Assembly: GCA_902478935.1 (NCBI GenBank)
Contig: CABSMV010000055.1
Coordinates: 1-13,100 of the forward strand
DNA length: 13,100 bases
Source: an uncultured Collinsella sp.
GTDB lineage: Bacteria; Actinomycetota; Coriobacteriia; Coriobacteriales; Coriobacteriaceae
Reading direction: 5' to 3'
Below, piece after piece: positions 7,480-13,100 of the stretch. The first letter of the stretch is position 1; each line of letters starts with the position of its first letter. The position numbers and the translations under genes were made by a program. The notes under the pieces are model-generated. The model saw only the letters and a list, made by a program, of their open reading frames with translations, did no database searches and was not told the origin of the DNA.

Positions 7480-8163
7480 TTGGATAGCGAACAGTTCAAA
7501 CAAGAAGCTGAGAAAATAGAACAAAGCCTGAGTGCCTTGAGAGTCGCCGAGCGCAATGCAGTGATTCCCTTCATGAACGGCGACTTTACCCAATGGGATC
7601 TATATCTGGCATCCTCCTCTGAGTATGCGATGAGACTGATAGACGGATTCATCTCCATGCTCGAGTCGAGGAATCTTGTTTGCGTCGCCCAGCTTCTCCG
7701 CGCACAGGTTGGAGTCTGCCTGCGGACATTCGCATTATTCGCCGCCGAAGACCAGGATGACTTTCTCAAGCAGGTGTTTCAAGGTGTGCCTGTGAACAAG
7801 CTGAAAGATTTCTCGGGTGAGAAGATGTCCGATGGAAGACTTCAAGACTTACTCGAGAAGTTCGATCCAAAGGTAAAAGATGTATACAAGGTGACGTCTG
7901 GATTCGTCCACTTCTCCATTGATATTCTGCCGAGCATGGGTGTGCCTGGGGAGGGCTATGAGGTCGAGTTTAATTTTGGAGCCGAGCCCAACGAGAGAAA
8001 CAATGCGCCTCTCGTGGAATGCGGCAAGGCGTTCTGCCACTATGTCGACCTGCATCTCCAGATGCTCCATAAGGTGATTGCTTCGGATGAATGGTATGCC
8101 GATCGATTCCGTATCGATTCCGATGGTCCTGCAGACGAGGCCTCGAAAAGCGAGAAGGTGTAG
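7480..8163 (+). CDS. Uncharacterised alpha-helical accessory protein
   Basis: This frame of 227 residues is intact, with a probable TTG start at 7480: there is no ATG or GTG after the upstream in-frame TGA at 7447, and a G-rich GGGGG lies about 5 bases before. No signal peptide or membrane segment is seen. The pattern LLRAQVGVCLR (71-82), then GVPVNKLKDFSGEKMSDGRL (102-121), then VYKVTSGFVHFSID (135-148) recalls a recurrent family of hypothetical proteins in accessory regions. Conserved-looking R74, Q76, R82 and H144 give a faint likeness to HEPN-type helical folds, which I infer weakly. The stretch is markedly less GC-rich than the padR operon, and both flanks hold broken genes, consistent with horizontal gain. 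A phage-defence or toxin role is possible but unsupported. Confidence 0.8.
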   Translation: MDSEQFKQEAEKIEQSLSALRVAERNAVIPFMNGDFTQWDLYLASSSEYAMRLIDGFISMLESRNLVCVAQLLRAQVGVCLRTFALFAAEDQDDFLKQVFQGVPVNKLKDFSGEKMSDGRLQDLLEKFDPKVKDVYKVTSGFVHFSIDILPSMGVPGEGYEVEFNFGAEPNERNNAPLVECGKAFCHYVDLHLQMLHKVIASDEWYADRFRIDSDGPADEASKSEKV

Positions 8164-8252
8164 GTCGAACGCATTGACGCTGCCTTGACAGCATCCCGAT
8201 ATGATAACGAATGGGAGGTTCCCTGCGAAATGTGCGCCTCTGTATATTCTCG

Positions 8253-8692
8253 CTAGGACGCCCTCGACCGATAAGGCATCGTTGAGTTCAATTTGAGTTC
8301 AGCTCGGGTGCCTGAAAATCGCCCAACTCTGATAAAAGGGGAGACGACGGTACACCACGTAGACGAGAGGCTATGGAAGTGCACGATTTGATTATATTGG
8401 CGCGCTAAACCGCCCCGCTGCCCAACTTGAACTCCGCTCACGCGTGTATGGGGCTGCGAGAGGTAACGGCCTGCGGCCTCCTTTGTGTGCTCGATGATAT
8501 CTTCGAGCATGCCGGGCATGGCGGAGACATTCGCTGCAATCCAGCCGTGTTCAAGCGCCGTTTCGGATAGGAGCGAGAGGGGGCTGTCTTGCCCGTTTCC
8601 CTTGCACCCGTAAAGATGGTTGACAGTTTGGGGCCTCCCGTGTCTTTAGCTTTTACCGCGCTAGATGCCTCATGGAAACTGTTGGACTTTAA
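8253..8692 (-). pseudogene. Decayed AAA-type ATP-binding protein
   Basis: Two minus-strand frames together resemble the N-terminal part of an actinobacterial AAA/ORC1-like ATP-binding protein. The first (about 8692-8580) reads SFHEASSAVKAKDTGGPKLS and then TIFTGARETGKTA; GARETGKT at 8585-8608 is a Walker A motif. The second frame continues the expected sequence as LSLLSETALEHGWIAANVSA, then MPGMLEDIIEHTKEAAGRYL and VSGVQVGQ, and meets a stop at 8253. The switch lies at a run of five C on the minus strand (8579-8583), so a base gain or loss there explains the shift. The extreme N-terminus, Walker B and everything after are missing. No good start remains. It is non-functional. Confidence 0.7.
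8282..8301 (+). repeat. Tandem TTGAGTTCA direct repeat, 11-base period
   Basis: TTGAGTTCA occurs at 8282-8290 and again at 8293-8301. A related inverted copy (TTGAACTCC) lies at 8427-8435. Tandem half-sites about one helical turn apart are the usual form of OmpR/PhoB-type binding sites. The copies lie in decayed DNA, so this may be chance. Confidence 0.35.
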
Positions 8693-9190
8693 TCAGACAG
8701 ACCCAGCATGTCGTTTTCCTCCATGAGGACATCGGCTAAAACCGCAACACCTATGCTTGTTTAAGCAAACCTCCTGATAGTCGTGGAGCTGCTGTAGCCC
8801 GACATGCAGGACATCGCTCGGCTTAAACACCGGATGCCGCATCCGCGAAACGAGTTGCGGTGCACCCTGTTCCAAAAGGCTGCCAAGTACCATGGCGTGA
8901 GCGTTGGGGTAGCCATCATTCAGCGTGGATACATCCGGATGCGCATAGATCCAGACGATTCCAACGTTCTCGTATTTCCCGTGCAGGTAATCGAAGAGGG
9001 CAGGCGACACCATACAGTTGCCGCCGACGGTCACGACTCTGTCGGGGTTTTCTGCCGCAAGCTTCCTCTGCGCATCCTGAATCCCCGCCAGGACTTCGTC
9101 CTCGGCATAGATGCGAACTCTCTCCCATTTCTCATGTCCAAGTTTTGGGACGCGTTTCACAATGTCGAGTGGGATTCCTGGACAGTCGGA
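8689..9190 (-). pseudogene. Decayed arginase-family (ureohydrolase) gene
   Basis: The frame beginning directly after the kinase stop reads SDCPGIPLDIVKRVPKLG and continues into RVVTVGGNCMVSPALFDY, WIYAHPD and PNAHAMVLGS, the arginase/agmatinase-fold metal-site region. In active relatives the second motif is DAHxD; here the first Asp is Tyr (TAT for GAT), removing a Mn ligand. The N-terminal strand and start codon are missing. After LQQLHDYQEVCLN the first frame degenerates and ends at 8693. A different frame then reads SIGVAVLADVLMEENDM to a stop at 8689, as if the true C-terminal end is joined after a deletion. The second metal motif (DxD region) is absent. The junction lies at a small inverted repeat, TGCTT/AAGCA (8754-8767). 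It is certainly inactive. Confidence 0.8.
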
Positions 9191-10330
9191 TCACGTGGTG
9201 GCCCCCTTTGAGAGGGTCACGAGCATCACGGTCCCGTTCTCGGAACTTTCTTCGACCTCTACCGTGCCACCGTGAAGCGCTGCAATCTCCCAAACGAGCG
9301 CTAGTCCGAGCCCTGCGCCGCCATATGCTCTGCTGCGGGATTTGTCTAGACGAAAGAACGGCTGGAAGATGCTCTCTCGGTACTGCTTGGGTATTCCCGG
9401 GCCCTCATCTTTGACTCGCAGGAACACGTGGCTGTCGCTGTTGCAGATGGAGACGTTGACAGTCGAGCCGGGGCGGCTGTAACGGATGGCGTTTTCGGCC
9501 AGGTTGAACACCAACCGATAGAGGAGCGTGTCGCTCCCGATTACTAAAGCGTCTCCAGCACAATTGAGGGCTATGCCCTTATTTTCGGCAAGTGGCGCAA
9601 GGTCGGTGAGGACCTCTTCGGACAAGGGGCCAAGTTCAACATCGTCTTCGCAAGGAACGCTGCGAAGCTCACTCATCTCGAGCAATACCTTGGTCATTCG
9701 CGACATCCGTTCGGTTTGTTCTTGTAGCAGGTCGAGCAGCTCGGCTGTTTCGGGTTGCAAACCGGAGTGCTCGGAGATGAATAGTTCAATCTGTGCTTGC
9801 ATAAGGGCGAGCGGGGTGCGCAGCTCGTGTGCGGCGTTGCCGGTAAACTGACGCTGTGCAGAGAACCCTTCGCCAAGACGGGCGATCATATCGTTGAAAG
9901 AGGCGCTGCATCGTTGTAGCTCGGTGGGCACATCTTCACTGAGTCTGATTTCGCTTAGGTTGTCAGGCTGCACGCGCTCAACCTGGGCTGCAAAAGCCCG
10001 TAGCGGTTTGAGTGCACGGCCGCTCACAAAGTATGCCAGCACGCCGCCAAGGAGTGTGACTCCAGCCGTGATGCACCAGGTTGTCGTGCCAAAAGACTCT
10101 TGCGCGTCGTTTACGACGATCGTGACCTTGTCATCGGGGACCGCTTTCGTCGGGTCGAACGCCTGGGGCGAATCTTCGCCGGTTGCGTTAAAGGCTGAGA
10201 TGTCACTGCCGATGGCATCCATGTAGCGCATGCCCGTATAGCCGACCAGGCAGTTCGTCAACACGCACGCCGCACACGTCAGCAGTGCCGTCATAATCGT
10301 TATGCGCCATTGCAGCGAAAGCCTTTTCAT
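9191..10330 (-). CDS. Two-component sensor histidine kinase
   Basis: This is a complete 379-residue kinase. Membrane segments lie at about 9-30 and 84-104 and flank a short extracytoplasmic sensor loop of roughly 50 residues. A HAMP linker (about 105-157) starts RALKPLRAFAAQV. The HisKA box FTGNAAHELRTPLALMQAQI holds the phospho-acceptor H168. The ATPase domain shows the N box NLAENAIRYS (276-285), G1 DEGPGIP (308-314), F box FQPFFRLDKS, and G2 GGAGLGLALV (337-346). All catalytic motifs are intact. Its ATG overlaps the response-regulator stop by 4 bases (ATGA), so the two are co-translated and surely form a pair. The signal is unknown; the sensor loop contains no cysteine pair. The divergent redox genes are the likely targets. 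Confidence 0.95.
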   Translation of the reverse strand: MKRLSLQWRITIMTALLTCAACVLTNCLVGYTGMRYMDAIGSDISAFNATGEDSPQAFDPTKAVPDDKVTIVVNDAQESFGTTTWCITAGVTLLGGVLAYFVSGRALKPLRAFAAQVERVQPDNLSEIRLSEDVPTELQRCSASFNDMIARLGEGFSAQRQFTGNAAHELRTPLALMQAQIELFISEHSGLQPETAELLDLLQEQTERMSRMTKVLLEMSELRSVPCEDDVELGPLSEEVLTDLAPLAENKGIALNCAGDALVIGSDTLLYRLVFNLAENAIRYSRPGSTVNVSICNSDSHVFLRVKDEGPGIPKQYRESIFQPFFRLDKSRSRAYGGAGLGLALVWEIAALHGGTVEVEESSENGTVMLVTLSKGATT

Positions 10331-11001
10331 TCGCTATCCTCCATAACGTAGCCCTCTCCAATCCGATTGCGAATCGGGTCGTATCCCAAAGCGCTGCGTA
10401 GCTTTTTGCGGAGTGACGAGATATGAACGCGGGTTGCGTTGCTAAAGCTGTTCACGCTGCTATCCCAAACGTGCTCGATAAGCTCCTCTTGGCTTACCGG
10501 ACGCCCCTGATTAAACATCAGGTATTCCAAGATCCCCGTTTCCTTGCGCGTAAGAGATAAAGCCTCGCTGTCCACGGAAGCGATGCGCGCCTTGGTGTCA
10601 AAGCTGAGCTTTCCGCAGGTTAAAACTATGTCGCTTTGTGTAAAGCGTCTGAGGGTAAGGCTGCGAATCCTTGCCGCAAGCTCGTCCAGATGAAACGGCT
10701 TGGTGAGGTAATCGTTGGCGCCGGCATCGAGTCCGGCGACTTTATCGGATACTTCGCCGCGTGCGGACAGAATCAGTACCTTAGTCTCGCAGTCAGTTTT
10801 CCTAAGTTCCCTGAGTACGGTCATGCCGTCGATGCGGGGAAGGTTGAGGTCGAGTACCACGAGGTCGAAGGCCTCAAAGTTCAGTAGGTCGAGCGCCTCC
10901 TGTCCGTCGTGACAGCAGTCGACGCTGTACGCCAAGTTTCGCAAGCTGCGCGCGATTGCGTCACACAGCGCCCGCTCGTCCTCGACGATCAAAATACGCA
11001 T
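10327..11001 (-). CDS. OmpR-family response regulator
   Basis: This 224-residue protein has a receiver domain (1-118) and a winged-helix DNA-binding domain (about 128-222). The acidic pair is E7/D8, the phospho-acceptor is D51 in VVLDLNLPRIDG, and the conserved Lys is K101 in DYLTKPF. The effector domain shows LSLTRKETGILEYLMFNQGR, VSQEELIEHVWD, the recognition helix NATRVHISSLRKKLR and the wing IRNRIGEGYVM. The ATG at 11001 is preferred: AAGGAG lies 6 bases upstream. An earlier ATG at 11019 would add six residues but lies ahead of that site. It precedes the kinase gene with a 4-base overlap and is divergent from the redox cassette, whose control region it most likely binds. Confidence 0.95.
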   Translation of the reverse strand: MRILIVEDERALCDAIARSLRNLAYSVDCCHDGQEALDLLNFEAFDLVVLDLNLPRIDGMTVLRELRKTDCETKVLILSARGEVSDKVAGLDAGANDYLTKPFHLDELAARIRSLTLRRFTQSDIVLTCGKLSFDTKARIASVDSEALSLTRKETGILEYLMFNQGRPVSQEELIEHVWDSSVNSFSNATRVHISSLRKKLRSALGYDPIRNRIGEGYVMEDSE

Positions 11002-11091
11002 AACAGTCTCCTTGCACATTTCAAATCGCGCTTAACACGGATTTTATAGTCGATATGGTCCAATGGTCGCGTAACGAAAGGAGTGGTCGAG
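11002..11091. promoter_or_regulatory. Divergent control region, two-component genes / redox cassette
   Basis: These 90 bases must hold both promoters. On the plus strand, TTAACA (11032-11037) and TATGGT (11054-11059), 16 bases apart, make an acceptable promoter. On the minus strand TATAAA in the same AT-rich core could be a -10, but no good -35 is seen. ATGGTC is repeated at 11055-11060 and 11063-11068. Overlapping outward promoters would let one bound regulator control both operons. The ribosome binding sites AAGGAG (minus) and AAAGGAG (11077-11083, plus) lie at its edges. Confidence 0.45.
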
Positions 11092-11238
11092 TTGTTCAAA
11101 GCGGTAAAACCCGTGGTACAGGTCGCTTTGTTGATCGTCGGAATTGCCATGGTGTGCTTTGGCGTTATGCGTGGCGAGGCGGATGCCGTGCTGGCCAAAG
11201 CGATTAGGCTATGCTTGGAGTGTATCGGAATTGGATAA
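11092..11238 (+). CDS. CD1871A-type CXXC-motif membrane micropeptide
   Basis: A 48-residue frame starts at TTG 11092, 8 bases after AAAGGAG (11077-11083). An in-frame GTG at 11083 overlaps that site and was rejected. The peptide has one membrane segment (about residues 7-25, PVVQVALLIVGIAMVCFGVM), then RGEADAVLAKAIRLCLECIG. The CLEC motif (C41, C44) in a C-terminal ECIGIG is the hallmark of the CD1871A family of CXXC peptides, found beside 4Fe-4S membrane proteins. Its stop lies inside the next gene (8-base overlap), so the two are translationally coupled. A redox or cluster-binding role as a partner of the next protein is inferred. It is easily missed because of its size and TTG start. Confidence 0.8.
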   Translation: MFKAVKPVVQVALLIVGIAMVCFGVMRGEADAVLAKAIRLCLECIGIG

Positions 11239-12133
11239 AAGAGAAAACACTGCGTCGCATGTTTTGGCCCGATTTCGCGGATTCATTCAGGCGGCGGCGA
11301 CGCTCATCACCAACATTCACCTGCTAAACTTTGCCAAAGGCGGCATCTATCAGGGCGCGGGAAAAACAGTCTGCGTACCTGGACTTAATTGCTATTCGTG
11401 CCCCGCGGCATCGGGTGCGTGCCCCATCGGGTCGTTCCAGTCGGTGGTAGGTTCATCCAAGTTCAACTTTTCTTACTATGTTACCGGTACGCTCATTTTG
11501 CTCGGCGTGCTGCTGGGACGCTTTGTATGCGGGTTTTTGTGCCCGTTTGGCTGGCTGCAGGAGCTGCTTCACAAGATTCCCAGCAAAAAGCTTTCGACAA
11601 AAAGGCTCAAGGCGCTTACGTATATCAAATACGTTGTGCTGATATTTGCTGTGGTATTGCTGCCTGTGCTGGTGGTCAACGATCTGGGGATGGGCGATCC
11701 GTTCTTTTGCAAGTACATCTGCCCGCAGGGTGTACTCGAGGGCGCCATTCCGCTGGCCATTGCCAATGCCGGCATTCGATCTGCGCTGGGGCAGCTCTTT
11801 ACTTGGAAACTTGTCGTTCTCATTGCCGTGGTAGTGCTGAGCGTTTTGTTCTATCGCCCCTTCTGCAAATGGATTTGCCCGCTCGGCGCATTCTATGCGC
11901 TCATGAATAAGGTATCCCTACTGGGGATCCGGGTCGATGCATGCAAATGCGTCTCGTGCGGCAAGTGTTCAAGGGTTTGTCAGATGGACGTTGATGTGGT
12001 CCGCGCGCCCAATCATGCCGAATGCATCCGATGCGGAAAGTGCATCGGGGCCTGTCCCGTCGATGCTATCAGCTATCGCTATGGCCTGGATGTGTCAGCG
12101 GAAAAGCTCCCCTTGACCACCGATAAAAAGTAA
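11231..12133 (+). CDS. NapH-like membrane 4Fe-4S (polyferredoxin) protein
   Basis: The start is TTG at 11231, with GGAG 10 bases upstream, overlapping the previous stop. This gives 300 residues; longer versions would read back through the CXXC peptide gene. Probable membrane segments lie near 17-33, 82-99, 133-150 and 193-208. Four cysteines (C48, C54, C57, C64) lie in the first loop. Three repeats of the NapH/NosR/CcoG-type motif follow: FVCGFLCP (C100, C104), FFCKYICP (C160, C164) and PFCKWICP (C212, C216). The C-terminal ferredoxin part has CVSCGKCSRVC and CIRCGKCIGACP, two 4Fe-4S sites. The protein should carry electrons between cytoplasm and membrane exterior. By context the acceptor is the thioredoxin lipoprotein encoded next, which is inference. 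Confidence 0.92.
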   Translation: MDKRENTASHVLARFRGFIQAAATLITNIHLLNFAKGGIYQGAGKTVCVPGLNCYSCPAASGACPIGSFQSVVGSSKFNFSYYVTGTLILLGVLLGRFVCGFLCPFGWLQELLHKIPSKKLSTKRLKALTYIKYVVLIFAVVLLPVLVVNDLGMGDPFFCKYICPQGVLEGAIPLAIANAGIRSALGQLFTWKLVVLIAVVVLSVLFYRPFCKWICPLGAFYALMNKVSLLGIRVDACKCVSCGKCSRVCQMDVDVVRAPNHAECIRCGKCIGACPVDAISYRYGLDVSAEKLPLTTDKK

Positions 12134-12162
12134 ACAAGCTTCGACAAAACGGAGGAATGACC

Positions 12163-13052
12163 ATGAAGCTTTCTAAGATTGCGGCCCTGTTTATGGTGCC
12201 GGTGCTGGCCTTGTGTCTTGTGGCGTGCTCGGCACCTGGCGGCAATGCGAGCGAATCTGCGGGCTCCGATTCTAAGATCGCAGAACTCACTGCGCAGAAG
12301 CCGGCCAATGCCGACGAGGCCGCCGAGTTGTATGCAAAACTCATGCAGAAGGAGAACGATATCTTTTCGAGTGATAACGCGCTGTGGGAAAAGGTATTCA
12401 ATGCGGCAAATAAAGACTCGACAATGATTGAGGACGGCAGCAATTACGGCGATTTCCTGCTCAAGACCATCGACGGCGCCAAGGATAAGTTTACGGCGGA
12501 TGAGCTTAAGACGCTCAAGGCCGGTGCACAGCAGATCAAGGAGATCGAGGACAAGCTCGAGAGCTTGGAGAAGGAGTTCCCCGGCTGTGGAAGCACGCCG
12601 AGCGCAGGCGAGAGCGTCGACGCTTCGACCGCTGGCATGACGGCTGGTGTCAATGCTTCGAGCGAGGCGACGAAGTTCCCCAGCTTTACGGGCAAGGACC
12701 TGGACGGCAACGACGTGAGCAGCGACGAGCTGTTCTCTAAGAACAAGGTCACCGTCATGAACTTCTGGTTCACCACTTGCAAGCCGTGCGTGGGTGAGTT
12801 GGGCGACCTTGAGGACCTGAATCAGGAGCTTGCCAAGAAGGGCGGCCAGGTCGTGGGCGTCAATTCCTTTACGCTCGATGGCAACAAGGGCGAGATTGCA
12901 GATGCCAAGGACGTGCTGAGCAAGAAGGGCGTGACGTATAAGAACATCTGGTTCAAGTCGGATAGCGAGGCCGGTAAGTTTACGTCAAATTTGTTCTCGT
13001 TCCCGACAACGTATGTCATCGATCAGAATGGCAACATCGTAGGGGATCCAAT
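12163..13052 (+). CDS. TlpA/ResA-like thioredoxin-fold lipoprotein (cut at contig end)
   Basis: The start is the ATG at 12163, with GGAGG 7 bases upstream; an ATG at 12157 is only 1 base from that site. A lipoprotein signal ends LCLVAC (lipid-modified C22). A charged helical region follows at about 35-140. A thioredoxin-like domain spans about 171-296, with MNFWFTTCKPCVGEL (catalytic C206, C209) and cis-Pro P281 in SFPTTYVID. It should be an outward-facing membrane-anchored disulfide reductase. It lies 29 bases after the Fe-S gene, in the same operon. True sequence stops at 13052, within codon 297; the apparent continuation to a stop at 13092 is adapter translation. Roughly the last few tens of residues are missing. 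Confidence 0.9.
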
Positions 13053-13100
13053 CTGTCTCTTATACACATCTCCGAGCCCACGAGACTCCTGAGCATCTCG
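13053..13100 (+). other. Nextera sequencing adapter with index (artefact)
   Basis: Positions 13053-13071 are the Tn5 mosaic end CTGTCTCTTATACACATCT. Positions 13072-13086 are CCGAGCCCACGAGAC, the Nextera read-2 adapter. Positions 13087-13094 (TCCTGAGC) match a standard i7 index, and 13095-13100 (ATCTCG) start the P7 segment. Its translation, LLYTSPSPRDS, is a well-known contaminant peptide ending in many database proteins. It is not part of the genome. Confidence 0.98.

Noticed and set aside
7289..7519. 76-codon plus-strand frame between the stub and the accessory gene
   Set aside because: It has no ribosome binding site and low-complexity Ser/Arg composition, and it overlaps the better frame from 7480.
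8172..8215. TTGACA followed by TATGAT as a promoter
   Set aside because: The two boxes are about 9 bases apart, far from the 16-18 needed, and no gene follows on the plus strand.
8860..9414. 184-codon plus-strand frame
   Set aside because: It spans the antisense of the arginase remnant and the kinase 3' end; its product is Arg/Ser/Pro-rich with no motif.
11144..11230. Longer N-terminus for the polyferredoxin protein
   Set aside because: It would read another frame of the CXXC micropeptide gene. The TTG at 11231 has GGAG upstream and fits translational coupling.
13051..13092. Natural C-terminus of the thioredoxin lipoprotein
   Set aside because: Residues from codon 297 onward are translated sequencing adapter.

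Overview
The window looks like chromosomal DNA of a gut actinobacterium of the class Coriobacteriia, most likely Collinsella or a close relative. The reasons are the moderate-to-high GC content, the orphan LuxR regulator next to a Tat-exported protein, PadR/HAAS genes, and a CXXC micropeptide / membrane iron-sulfur protein / thioredoxin-lipoprotein cassette. The genus is inference. The right end is not biological: positions 13053-13100 are a Nextera library adapter with its index, so this is an assembly contig end.

Layout. (1) Positions 1-4047, minus strand: one very long open frame of 1349 codons with no stop before the window edge. It encodes a Tat-exported extracellular protein of unknown function, and a LuxR-type regulator (4205-5209, minus) lies just upstream of it. 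(2) Positions 5237-5800: a short undefined minus-strand frame, then a well-formed promoter. (3) Positions 5800-7323, plus strand, strongly GC-rich: PadR repressor, HAAS/DUF1700 membrane protein, a small one-TM protein, and a 31-codon stub with a strong ribosome binding site. (4) Positions 7480-8163, plus strand, less GC-rich: an intact gene of an uncharacterised family. (5) Positions 8253-9190, minus strand: two decayed genes, an AAA-type ATP-binding protein and an arginase-family enzyme. (6) Positions 9191-11001, minus strand: histidine kinase and OmpR-type response regulator with a 4-base overlap. (7) Positions 11092-13052, plus strand, divergent from the two-component genes: a 48-residue CXXC membrane peptide, a NapH-like polyferredoxin and a TlpA/ResA-like thioredoxin lipoprotein cut off by the adapter.

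How the genes may work together. The last three genes are translationally packed and all carry cysteine or Fe-S redox centres at the membrane, which suggests a route for electrons from the cytoplasm to an extracytoplasmic thiol system. The divergent two-component system is the obvious candidate regulator. PadR probably represses its own operon, whose HAAS protein is a membrane partner. The LuxR protein is likely tied to the giant exported protein. The middle (about 7070-9190) is an accessory, partly decayed zone between better-preserved blocks. No CRISPR array, tRNA, rRNA or intact transposase was seen.
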